DNA of 5,031 nucleotides from Methylacidiphilaceae bacterium UBA1321 (GTDB lineage: Bacteria; Verrucomicrobiota; Verrucomicrobiia; Methylacidiphilales; UBA1321), in assembly GCA_002306945.1 (NCBI GenBank), contig DBTH01000071.1, forward strand, positions 1-5,031, written 5' to 3'. The number at the start of each line of letters is the position of its first letter. Positions within the stretch are counted from its first letter, which is position 1. Below, piece by piece: positions 1 through 5,031 of this stretch. The notes under the pieces were generated by a model. That model had not been told where the DNA came from. It saw only the letters and a program-made list of their open reading frames with translations, and ran no database searches. The translations under genes were made by a program, and so were the position numbers.

Positions 1-206
1 TCTACGAACCCGGCAAGTGCATCCTTTGCGGCCTCTGCCTGAAAACCGCTCAAGCCGCTGGGGAAGAACTCGGTCTCTGTTTCAGCGACCGCGGATTCGA
101 TACCCGCGTATGTGTTCCGTGGGACGGCCCCCTTTCGGAGGGATTAAAAAAATCCGCCCTCGCCTGCGCTGCTATTTGTCCCACCGCCGCCTTAACTGTG
201 AAGTAA
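1..206 (+). CDS. C-terminal fragment of a NuoG/HoxU-like iron-sulfur protein (5' end outside window)
   Basis: An open frame enters from the left edge (first whole codon at 3) and ends at TAA 204-206, giving 67 residues. It starts YEPGKCILCGLC, has RGFDTRV in the middle and ends ICPTAALTVK. This order (PGKC-x2-C-x2-C, GFDTRV, CPTxAL) is the signature of the ferredoxin-like region that follows the 2Fe-2S and His-Cys3 sites in NuoG, HoxU and the small Fe-S subunits of NAD-linked hydrogenases and formate dehydrogenases. These proteins pass electrons between NAD(H)-linked flavin subunits and a partner enzyme in the cytoplasm. A normal two-cluster version has eight cysteines here. This one lacks the fourth cysteine of motif 1 (alanine in CLKTA) and the first two of motif 2 (KKSALACAAICP). 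That leaves enough ligands for one 4Fe-4S cluster (three Cys of motif 1 plus the Cys before Pro). The partner subunits would lie to the left, outside the window. The family call is good; the exact complex is not determinable. Confidence 0.8.
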   Translation, partial: YEPGKCILCGLCLKTAQAAGEELGLCFSDRGFDTRVCVPWDGPLSEGLKKSALACAAICPTAALTVK

Positions 207-245
207 AAAACATTAAGGAAATCCTTCCCCAGACAAAATTCTTTA

Positions 246-274
246 TTGACGAAAGCAAACAAACGACATACAAT
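246..274 (+). promoter_or_regulatory. Predicted sigma70-type promoter for serA
   Basis: TTGACG (246-251) and TACAAT (269-274) are separated by exactly 17 bases. Each hexamer matches the TTGACA/TATAAT consensus at five of six positions. It lies in the 126-base gap between the Fe-S protein stop codon and the serA start. Transcription would begin near 281-282, giving a leader of about 50 nt. No terminator separates the upstream gene, so read-through into serA is also possible. No operator or riboswitch is evident. Confidence 0.65.
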
Positions 275-332
275 GCCCCCTTGATGGACGGCGGGCAGCG
301 CCGGACCACACCCTAAGAAAAAGGAAAAATCC

Positions 333-1922
333 ATGGCAAAAATCCTCGTAAGCGACTCCCTGGCCGAAGAAGGCCGCGCTATTCTGTCTGACAATGGCGC
401 CAATGAAGTAGTCTACAAACCCGAAATTACCCCCGAAGACCTGGTCAAGGAAATCGGCGAGTATGAGGCCCTGGTGATCCGATCTCGCACACAAGTTACC
501 GCGGAAGTCTTACGCGCCGCTAAAAAGTGTAAAATCGTCGGTCGTGCCGGCGTTGGTGTGGACAACGTGGACATCCCCGTCGCCACCCAGTGCGGTATCA
601 TGGTCGCCAACGCCCCCGAGGGCAATACTTACTCCACCTGTGAGCACGCCATCAGCCTGATGATGTCGCTCATTCGCCACATCCCTGCTGGCGATGCCAC
701 CATGAAGGCGGGCAAGTGGGAAAAGAAAAAACTCACCGGACACGAACTTTATGGCAAGACGCTTGGTATTGTTGGTCTTGGCAAAATCGGGCGCGAAGTC
801 GCCCATCGCATGAAATCCTTCGGCATGACCGTTTGGGGCTTTGACCCCTATGTCACGCCGGAAATGGCCGAACGTCTGGGCGTTACGCTGAAGACCGTGG
901 CTGAAATCGTTGAAGGCGCTGACGTTATTACCGTTCACACGCCCAAGACCAAAGAAACCACCAATCTTCTGGATGCCGCCGCGTTCAAGAAAATGAAAAA
1001 GACCGCCTACGTGATCAACTGCGCGCGCGGTGGTATCATCAACGAAGAAGACTTGGCTGCCGCTCTGGCCGCTGGTGAATTGGCTGGTGCTGCTATCGAC
1101 GTGTTCACCGTCGAGCCGCTCCCCGAAGATCACCCGCTCCGCAAGGCCCCGAACATCGTGTTGACCCCGCACCTTGGCGCTTCCACCACGGAAGCCCAGG
1201 AAAAGGTCGCTCTTCAGGTGGCCGAGCAGGTCGTCAACGCTTGTAAAGGCGCGGAAGTTACCACGGCGCTCAATGCTCCGGCTATCAACCCCGAACTGCT
1301 CAAGCAGATGAAGGGGTCGCTCGATCTGGCAGAACGCCTGGGCCGCTTTATCGTCCAGATGTCCACCCAGAGCATCAAACGCATCAAGGTTTCCGTCAGC
1401 GGCACTCTGCTGGATTTCCCAACCGACATTATTACCCTGTCTGTGATGAAGGGCTTCCTGGAGCCAATCACCGACCTGCCCGTCAACTTCGTCAACGCCC
1501 GCACCCAGTTGCAAGCCAAGGGCGTTGAGGTTGTCGAAGCCCGCTCGTCCCAGCCCAAGGACTACCTCAGCCTGATCGAAGTCAGCGCTCTGCGCGAAGA
1601 CGGCTCGAAGATTTCCGTCAGCGGTACGGTGTTCATGCCGAACCTCCCGCGTGTGGTGGCGATCAACGATCTGCGCTTCGAAATGAAGCCCGAAGGCAAC
1701 GTGATCCTGATGGAGAACGAAGACCTTCCCGGCACTGTCGGACGCGTCGGCACCCTGCTCGCCAGCAAAAATATCAACATTGCTGAAATTAGTTGGGGCC
1801 GTGATCATGCGGGTGGCAATGCCATGACCGCGATCAAAGTGGACGGCGAAGTGGATCAGGCTATTATCAATGAACTCGTTGCCCTGCCCCATGTTGTCAA
1901 GGCGAAGTTAATCCGTTTGTAA
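333..1922 (+). CDS. serA: D-3-phosphoglycerate dehydrogenase, type 1 with ACT domain
   Basis: This enzyme oxidises 3-phosphoglycerate to 3-phosphohydroxypyruvate with NAD+, the first step of the phosphorylated serine pathway in the cytoplasm. The 529 residues match the long type 1 form (about 525-535 residues, as in mycobacteria and humans). Residues 1 to about 100 plus about 290-315 form the substrate-binding domain, including GRAGVGVDNVD at 70-80. Residues about 100-290 form the Rossmann domain with GLGKIG (148-153) and Asp171, which favours NAD. The catalytic trio of the D-2-hydroxyacid dehydrogenase family is present: Arg232 in CARGG, Glu261 in VEPLP and His280 in TPHLGAST. Residues about 320-450 are the intervening (ASB) domain. 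An ACT domain covers about 457-529; Asn462, Asp464 and Asn482 sit where serine ligands lie in characterised enzymes, so serine feedback inhibition is plausible (inference). The ATG at 333 has an AAGGA ribosome site at 321-325. A promoter lies upstream and a hairpin terminator follows the stop. Nothing looks broken. Confidence 0.97.
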   Translation: MAKILVSDSLAEEGRAILSDNGANEVVYKPEITPEDLVKEIGEYEALVIRSRTQVTAEVLRAAKKCKIVGRAGVGVDNVDIPVATQCGIMVANAPEGNTYSTCEHAISLMMSLIRHIPAGDATMKAGKWEKKKLTGHELYGKTLGIVGLGKIGREVAHRMKSFGMTVWGFDPYVTPEMAERLGVTLKTVAEIVEGADVITVHTPKTKETTNLLDAAAFKKMKKTAYVINCARGGIINEEDLAAALAAGELAGAAIDVFTVEPLPEDHPLRKAPNIVLTPHLGASTTEAQEKVALQVAEQVVNACKGAEVTTALNAPAINPELLKQMKGSLDLAERLGRFIVQMSTQSIKRIKVSVSGTLLDFPTDIITLSVMKGFLEPITDLPVNFVNARTQLQAKGVEVVEARSSQPKDYLSLIEVSALREDGSKISVSGTVFMPNLPRVVAINDLRFEMKPEGNVILMENEDLPGTVGRVGTLLASKNINIAEISWGRDHAGGNAMTAIKVDGEVDQAIINELVALPHVVKAKLIRL

Positions 1923-1927
1923 CAACA

Positions 1928-2012
1928 AACCGCCAAAACGCCCAAAAAGAGAACGCCAAGAACTTCAATTGAAGTTCTTGGCGTTCTCTTTTTTCTTGGC
2001 GTCTTGGCGGTT
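1928..2012. repeat. Extended imperfect inverted repeat enclosing the terminator
   Basis: Outside the 50-nt palindrome the complementarity continues. ACGCC (1938-1942) pairs with GGCGT (1998-2002), and AACCGCCAA (1928-1936) pairs with TTGGCGGTT (2004-2012). Only one A/C mismatch and a small internal loop interrupt it. The whole gap is thus one 85-nt hairpin. The word TTCTTGGCG occurs at 1975-1983 and 1993-2001, with TCTTGGCG at 2002-2009, so the arms are made of reiterated short words. This suggests a repeat-type intergenic element, but only one copy is visible here. Confidence 0.75.
1944..1993. terminator. Bidirectional Rho-independent terminator, 50-nt perfect palindrome
   Basis: The 25-base arms are perfectly self-complementary around the centre CAATTG (1966-1971). 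The core stem GAACGCCAAGAACTTC pairs with GAAGTTCTTGGCGTTC. It is flanked by an A-tract on the left (1944-1948) and a T-tract on the right (1989-1994), so RNA from either strand has a hairpin followed by U residues. It lies in the 95-base gap between convergent serA and the flavoprotein gene and can end transcripts from both. The perfect palindrome leaves almost no loop, so in practice the tip would open to a small AU loop. Confidence 0.88.
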
Positions 2013-2017
2013 AGACT

Positions 2018-4075
2018 TTACTTGTAGATTTCGTACGGGGTCATCTTGTCCGATTTTTCCTTACGGAAAACCTCGGCCTTGCGATACTCAGCCCAGGTAT
2101 TTTCGAACCAGCACTCGTTGGCAGCGGGGGCCGGATTGGGTAGCGTGATACTGCGTTTGAACTGGGTGGTTTTGACATCGTAAGTGATGCCCAGAATCTC
2201 GTTGCGCAGTTCCATGTTCTCGGGAATGAAACGCCACTCATCGCCCAATGCGGCATGCGGCTTCTTGCCCTTCGGGTCGGTAACCAGGTGGGAACCACGT
2301 GAACCGCCGCCGCGTTCCAGAATGCCGTGAATCGCTTCGAGGAAAGCAAGTTGTGCAATGACCAATTCACGAACTTCCGCAGCCAGCATATAGCCTGCGG
2401 CCTTTTGCTTCAGACCGCCCTTGTTCAATGCTTCGAACTCAGCACGTGCATCGGCGATGGCCTTGCGCACGCCTTCCAGCGAACGCACCATACCGCCGTA
2501 TTCACTCATGCGGTGCTGAATGGTTTTCTTGAGTTGCGCGGCATCGAGCGCCTTCGCGCCCGGAGTCTTCACACCGTCGATCACCTTAGTGAAGCGCTTG
2601 AGTTGCGCTGTGGCCAACTTCTCAAACTTCGACGCGGCAAGTGGCTCCTGCGCATAGGCGTGGGCGATACGTTGCGCAGCGCGCATGCTGCCGACCTGCC
2701 CCGCATTCAACGCGGAGCCGCCTGGACGCTTGACCCCGTGTGTACCGGCCAACTCGCCGATAACAAACAAGTGCGGAACGGTGGTTTCCCACCAAGCGTC
2801 CACGGCGACACCGCCGTTGCAGTGCTGCGAGCAGATACCGATTTCCAGCGGTTCCTTCCACAGATCGACGCCCATTTCTTTGTACAGATCGATACTGGGC
2901 TGGTTCATGTGGGCCAGGCGCTCAATCGGCGTGGCTTGCAGCGCACCGGATTTCTCCAGGTAGACCAACGCTTCTTCGTGCATTTCCTTCAACCTGAACG
3001 CCTTCAGTTTGCCCGTGGATCGTGGGTTCTCGCGGAAGTCCATGTACACGCGGCGGCCCTTGTTGATCATTTCGTTCTGTACGATGATGTCGATGATGGA
3101 CGAACCGTAGTTGTCCACCTTGTCGTGGTCGAACGGCCACTGATAACCTTTTAAGAAAATATCGGTCGCCAGCGTCGGCATGTCCTCGAACCAGGGGGTG
3201 AGGAATTCCTGTACATCGCCACCCTTCTGGTCGGTGCTGAAATAGCGAGGAATAACTTGCTGGTAAGTGCCGGAAAGGTTCCAGCGGGGATTGAGCGACG
3301 CAAGGCCGAACTGCGACTCGGTCAGGTTGTGAGCACGCGCACCCGCTTCGAGCACGGCGGCATAGGAACCCATCTGGCCTTTTGGGTACACGGAAATCTC
3401 ATACAAATCGCCAGGGCCGCCGGTGCCGTTGACAATGTTGCGCACGTTGAACAACACGAGACCGTGGTTCTTGTCCTTCTGTTTTGCCATGTCCACGCAC
3501 AGCGCACCGCAGGCTTCACCCTTGCTGTCGGTGATGATGCTGAGCAGGTGGAAGTGGTTGAAGCAGGTGATGCCGTAGAGTTTGAACTCAGCGGTCAGTT
3601 TGCGCACCATGAAACGGGAGGTCCAGGGACCAGCGGACGTGCCGCGCTGACGCGGGTCGTGGTCGGTCTTGTAGCCGACAAAACCACCCTTCTCGTTGTG
3701 CGGGAACGGTACGCCGAGATCGGCCAGACGGAAGAATCCGCGCAGGGAGTTTGCGCCTTCGATAAAGGCCACGTCGCCGTTGGTGCAACCGCCCGCGGTG
3801 AGGGTTTTGGCGAAGTCTTCGGCCTTATCCAACTCCTGGCCCATCTTGTAATAAGTTTGTTTGTCAGAACCCGAGTTGTGCGACGTGCCGAGGCCCATGC
3901 CGCGGGTGATCAATGCGACCTGGTCTTGGGGATTCTTGACGCCGGTTTCCTGCATTTCGCGATAGAGGCGGTTGACGCAGTTGAGGCCTGCGGCACCGCT
4001 GCCGATGACGACGGTGTTCAGCGTATACATCGGAATTTTGAGTCCGTTAAATTCCACTTTTTGACAGGGGATCAT
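2018..4075 (-). CDS. FAD-binding oxidoreductase of the SdhA/FrdA/AprA superfamily, substrate unknown
   Basis: A 685-residue soluble flavoprotein of the succinate dehydrogenase/fumarate reductase/adenylylsulfate reductase superfamily. Residues 20-30 hold the N-terminal FAD-binding fold (TVVIGSGAAG). SHNSGSDKQTYYKMG follows at 65-79. The FAD-closing segment runs from about 417 to 463: HCNGGVAVD (His418 matches the H-x-x-GG histidine), VPHLFVIGELAGTHG (433-447) and KRPGGSALNAG (449-459; Arg450 matches the arginine of SdhA NRLGG). The helical C-terminal domain keeps GSRGSH (591-596), the counterpart of SdhA ESRGAH. No signal peptide, membrane segment, haem motif or Fe-S motif is seen, and no SdhB/AprB partner is nearby. 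The frame stays open upstream to 4201, but that extension would overlap the SDR gene and reads through a hairpin. I chose ATG 4075-4073 because AAAGGAG sits 6 nt before it and the FAD fold begins soon after. It lies 97 nt downstream of the SDR gene on the same strand, suggesting a joint pathway. I recall close relatives called only 'FAD-binding protein' in anaerobes. Substrate and electron acceptor are unknown. Confidence 0.88.
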   Translation of the reverse strand: MIPCQKVEFNGLKIPMYTLNTVVIGSGAAGLNCVNRLYREMQETGVKNPQDQVALITRGMGLGTSHNSGSDKQTYYKMGQELDKAEDFAKTLTAGGCTNGDVAFIEGANSLRGFFRLADLGVPFPHNEKGGFVGYKTDHDPRQRGTSAGPWTSRFMVRKLTAEFKLYGITCFNHFHLLSIITDSKGEACGALCVDMAKQKDKNHGLVLFNVRNIVNGTGGPGDLYEISVYPKGQMGSYAAVLEAGARAHNLTESQFGLASLNPRWNLSGTYQQVIPRYFSTDQKGGDVQEFLTPWFEDMPTLATDIFLKGYQWPFDHDKVDNYGSSIIDIIVQNEMINKGRRVYMDFRENPRSTGKLKAFRLKEMHEEALVYLEKSGALQATPIERLAHMNQPSIDLYKEMGVDLWKEPLEIGICSQHCNGGVAVDAWWETTVPHLFVIGELAGTHGVKRPGGSALNAGQVGSMRAAQRIAHAYAQEPLAASKFEKLATAQLKRFTKVIDGVKTPGAKALDAAQLKKTIQHRMSEYGGMVRSLEGVRKAIADARAEFEALNKGGLKQKAAGYMLAAEVRELVIAQLAFLEAIHGILERGGGSRGSHLVTDPKGKKPHAALGDEWRFIPENMELRNEILGITYDVKTTQFKRSITLPNPAPAANECWFENTWAEYRKAEVFRKEKSDKMTPYEIYK

Positions 4076-4081
4076 GTAAGT

Positions 4082-4088
4082 CTCCTTT
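4082..4088 (-). promoter_or_regulatory. Shine-Dalgarno site fixing the flavoprotein start
   Basis: On the minus strand AAAGGAG is followed by six bases and then ATG at 4075-4073. This near-ideal site decides between this start and the in-frame ATG at 4201, which lies inside the SDR coding sequence. It begins just 9 bases beyond the end of the T-tract of the preceding hairpin. Confidence 0.85.
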
Positions 4089-4097
4089 GGGGTTAGG

Positions 4098-4157
4098 AAA
4101 AATAAAAAAAGAAAACCATCGGACTGATCGGTCGTATCCGACCGATCAGTCCGATGG
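4098..4157 (-). terminator. Intrinsic terminator after the SDR gene (19-bp stem, TATC loop, T-rich tail)
   Basis: Bases 4116-4134 pair without mismatch with 4139-4157 around a four-base loop (4135-4138). On the minus strand the GC-rich stem is followed directly by a run of almost only T (complement of 4115-4098, broken by one C and one A). This is a textbook Rho-independent terminator 15 nt past the SDR stop codon. The plus-strand side lacks a T-tract, so it acts only on the leftward transcript. It lies between two co-oriented genes and leaves only about 22 bases before the next start, too little room for a separate promoter. It therefore probably acts as a partial terminator or as an RNA stabiliser and expression step-down. 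Confidence 0.85.
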
Positions 4158-4172
4158 GGGCGGTGTTCTTTG

Positions 4173-4970
4173 TTACAGACGGCGGATATGGAACCCGCCA
4201 CCGACTTCGATCACGTTGCCGGTCGAGTAGTCCAGGTAGCCGTGCGCCACTGCGATAACAACGCCCGCGATGTCTTCCGGCTGGCCCCAACGCTTGGTCG
4301 GCAGAATGCCACCGGCGATGAGTTTGTCGTACTTCTCGGTAACTACCGAGGTCATCGGCGTGGCGATGATGCCGGGAGCAATCTGAATGACGGGAATGTT
4401 GAACTCGCCCAAGCGGTCGGCGAACAGCGTCGCGCCCATCGCCAGAGCGGCTTTGGAAACGCAGTACTCGCCACGCGAGGTGGAGGAAACGTAGGCGGAC
4501 ATGCTGGTGATGAAAACGATGCGGGGAACTTCCACGATCCCGGCTTTCTGGTAACCAATCATCTTGTTCGCAAGCAACTGGGTCAGGAAGTAGGGGCCTT
4601 TGAGGTTGATATTCATCAAACGCTCGAAACTCTCTTCGGTTGCTTCGAGAATGTCTGCGCGTTGACGGGGAGCAACGCCCGCGTTGTTGACCAGCAGGTC
4701 AAGACGGCCAAATTCTTTGTCAATAAAATCACCCATCATCTGACGATCGGCTGCGGAGGAAATATCCGCCTTACAAATCGCAGCGGTACCGCCAGCGGCT
4801 TCGATGGCAGCCTTGACTTCGTAGGGGCCTTTGTCCGTAACGGACGGGTCGGCCACGACGTCATTGATAACAACGGTGTAACCCTCGACTGCGAGTTTAA
4901 GAGCGATGCCGCGTCCGATTCCCTGTCCGGAGCCGGTAACGAGTGCAACGGGTTTAGTAGAGACAGTCAT
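4173..4970 (-). CDS. Short-chain dehydrogenase/reductase, annotated-as-FabG type (3-ketoacyl-ACP reductase-like)
   Basis: A complete 265-residue classical SDR. The Rossmann fold begins at once with TGSGQGIG (12-19). Asp37 ends the second strand (VVINDV), which usually marks NAD(H) rather than NADP(H) use. NNAG is at 95-98. The catalytic tetrad is intact: Asn122 (NINLKG), Ser156 (ITSMSAY), Tyr169 and Lys173 (YCVSK). APGIIATPM follows at 198-206, and the chain ends with a GG-x-x-IRRL tail. The motifs NAGVAPRQRADILEATEESF, GEYCVSKA and KRWGQPEDI match the family automatically labelled '3-ketoacyl-ACP reductase' (FabG2-like). No acyl-carrier or fatty-acid gene is nearby, and the flavoprotein neighbour argues for oxidation or reduction of a sugar- or polyol-like hydroxyl (inference). 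ATG 4970-4968 is preceded by GAAAGG with 8-nt spacing, and an in-frame TAA lies 27 nt upstream, so the start is fixed. A strong intrinsic terminator follows the stop. Fold and chemistry are sure; the substrate is not. Confidence 0.93.
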   Translation of the reverse strand: MTVSTKPVALVTGSGQGIGRGIALKLAVEGYTVVINDVVADPSVTDKGPYEVKAAIEAAGGTAAICKADISSAADRQMMGDFIDKEFGRLDLLVNNAGVAPRQRADILEATEESFERLMNINLKGPYFLTQLLANKMIGYQKAGIVEVPRIVFITSMSAYVSSTSRGEYCVSKAALAMGATLFADRLGEFNIPVIQIAPGIIATPMTSVVTEKYDKLIAGGILPTKRWGQPEDIAGVVIAVAHGYLDYSTGNVIEVGGGFHIRRL

Positions 4971-5004
4971 GATATATGCCTTTCGGTATTGTTTTTATTG
5001 GTGG

Positions 5005-5014
5005 CCTCCTTTTT
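5005..5014 (-). promoter_or_regulatory. Consensus Shine-Dalgarno-like sequence without a start codon
   Basis: The minus strand reads AAAAAGGAGG, a better ribosome-binding match than the GAAAGG (4984-4979) that serves the SDR start. No ATG, GTG or TTG occurs in the bases between it and the SDR start, which begins 34 bases later. It may be a standby ribosome site, a relic or chance. The upstream context is cut by the window edge, where the minus strand begins TAA, possibly the stop of another gene. Confidence 0.4.
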
Positions 5015-5031
5015 GTCCTTGCAGTCCCTTA

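Noticed and set aside
215..226. Small inverted repeat AAGGA-AA-TCCTT after the Fe-S protein stop codon
   Set aside because: The stem is only five pairs with a two-base loop and no T-run follows, so it does not qualify as a terminator. It could be an operator half-site pair, but nothing supports that.
289..303. Short CGGCG/CGCCG hairpin in the serA leader
   Set aside because: Five pairs with no flanking conserved structure and no T-tract; too small to call a regulator or riboswitch.
284..316. Ten-codon leader frame (MDGGQRRTTP) before serA, starting near the predicted transcript start
   Set aside because: It has no ribosome site, no serine codons and no alternative-hairpin pair typical of attenuators. 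Its ATG would be almost leaderless. Chance is the simpler explanation.
510..1892. Long open frame (460 codons) on the minus strand opposite serA
   Set aside because: It lies wholly inside serA, whose protein has full family motifs. The antisense translation shows no recognisable domain and is explained by the GC-biased third codon positions of the real gene.
2327..3154. Plus-strand open frame of 275 codons opposite the flavoprotein gene
   Set aside because: It is an antisense shadow of the flavoprotein. No recognisable motif is seen in it, and the other strand encodes clear family motifs in the same region.
3257..4096. Plus-strand open frame of 279 codons opposite the N-terminal half of the flavoprotein
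   Set aside because: Same reason: its translation is low in motif content, and the conserved FAD-binding fold is on the minus strand.
4076..4201. N-terminal extension of the flavoprotein to an in-frame ATG at 4201
   Set aside because: It would overlap the SDR coding end, translate through the terminator hairpin and T-tract, and give a Lys/Arg/Asp-rich then Phe-rich tail with no family match. A strong ribosome site supports ATG 4075 instead.

Overview
The window reads as ordinary bacterial chromosome with moderately high GC and dense, short-spaced genes. It carries three complete genes and one 3' fragment. The fragment at the left edge is the C-terminal ferredoxin-like part of a NuoG/HoxU-type iron-sulfur protein. 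Its degenerate cysteine pattern resembles forms I recall from Planctomycetes, Verrucomicrobia and Lentisphaerae. The large fumarate-reductase-type flavoprotein and its SDR partner resemble proteins I recall from anaerobes. An anaerobic or facultative bacterium, perhaps of the PVC group, is my best guess, but the sequence does not settle the taxonomy.

Layout. Plus strand: the iron-sulfur protein tail (1-206), then a near-consensus sigma70-type promoter (246-274), then serA (333-1922), which encodes a full-length type 1 D-3-phosphoglycerate dehydrogenase with a C-terminal ACT domain. Between serA and the next gene, which converges on it, lies a long hairpin. It has a 50-nt perfect palindrome at its core and serves as a two-way terminator. 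Minus strand, read right to left: a short-chain dehydrogenase/reductase (4970-4173), a strong terminator-like hairpin (4157-4098), and a 685-residue SdhA/FrdA/AprA-superfamily flavoprotein (4075-2018).

How the genes work together. SerA commits glycolytic 3-phosphoglycerate to serine synthesis and appears to be expressed from its own promoter. The SDR and the flavoprotein are adjacent and co-oriented, and together look like a two-step redox module: NAD(H)-linked alcohol/ketone chemistry plus a FAD-linked oxidation or reduction. No iron-sulfur subunit, membrane anchor, haem domain or export signal accompanies the flavoprotein. The substrate cannot be read from this window.

The most unusual points are the flavoprotein-SDR pair of unknown substrate, the intrinsic terminator placed inside that pair, and the fact that both intergenic hairpins are built from reiterated words of about nine bases. 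I saw no tRNA, rRNA, CRISPR array, transposase, phage gene or riboswitch, and no gene-free stretch longer than about 130 bases.
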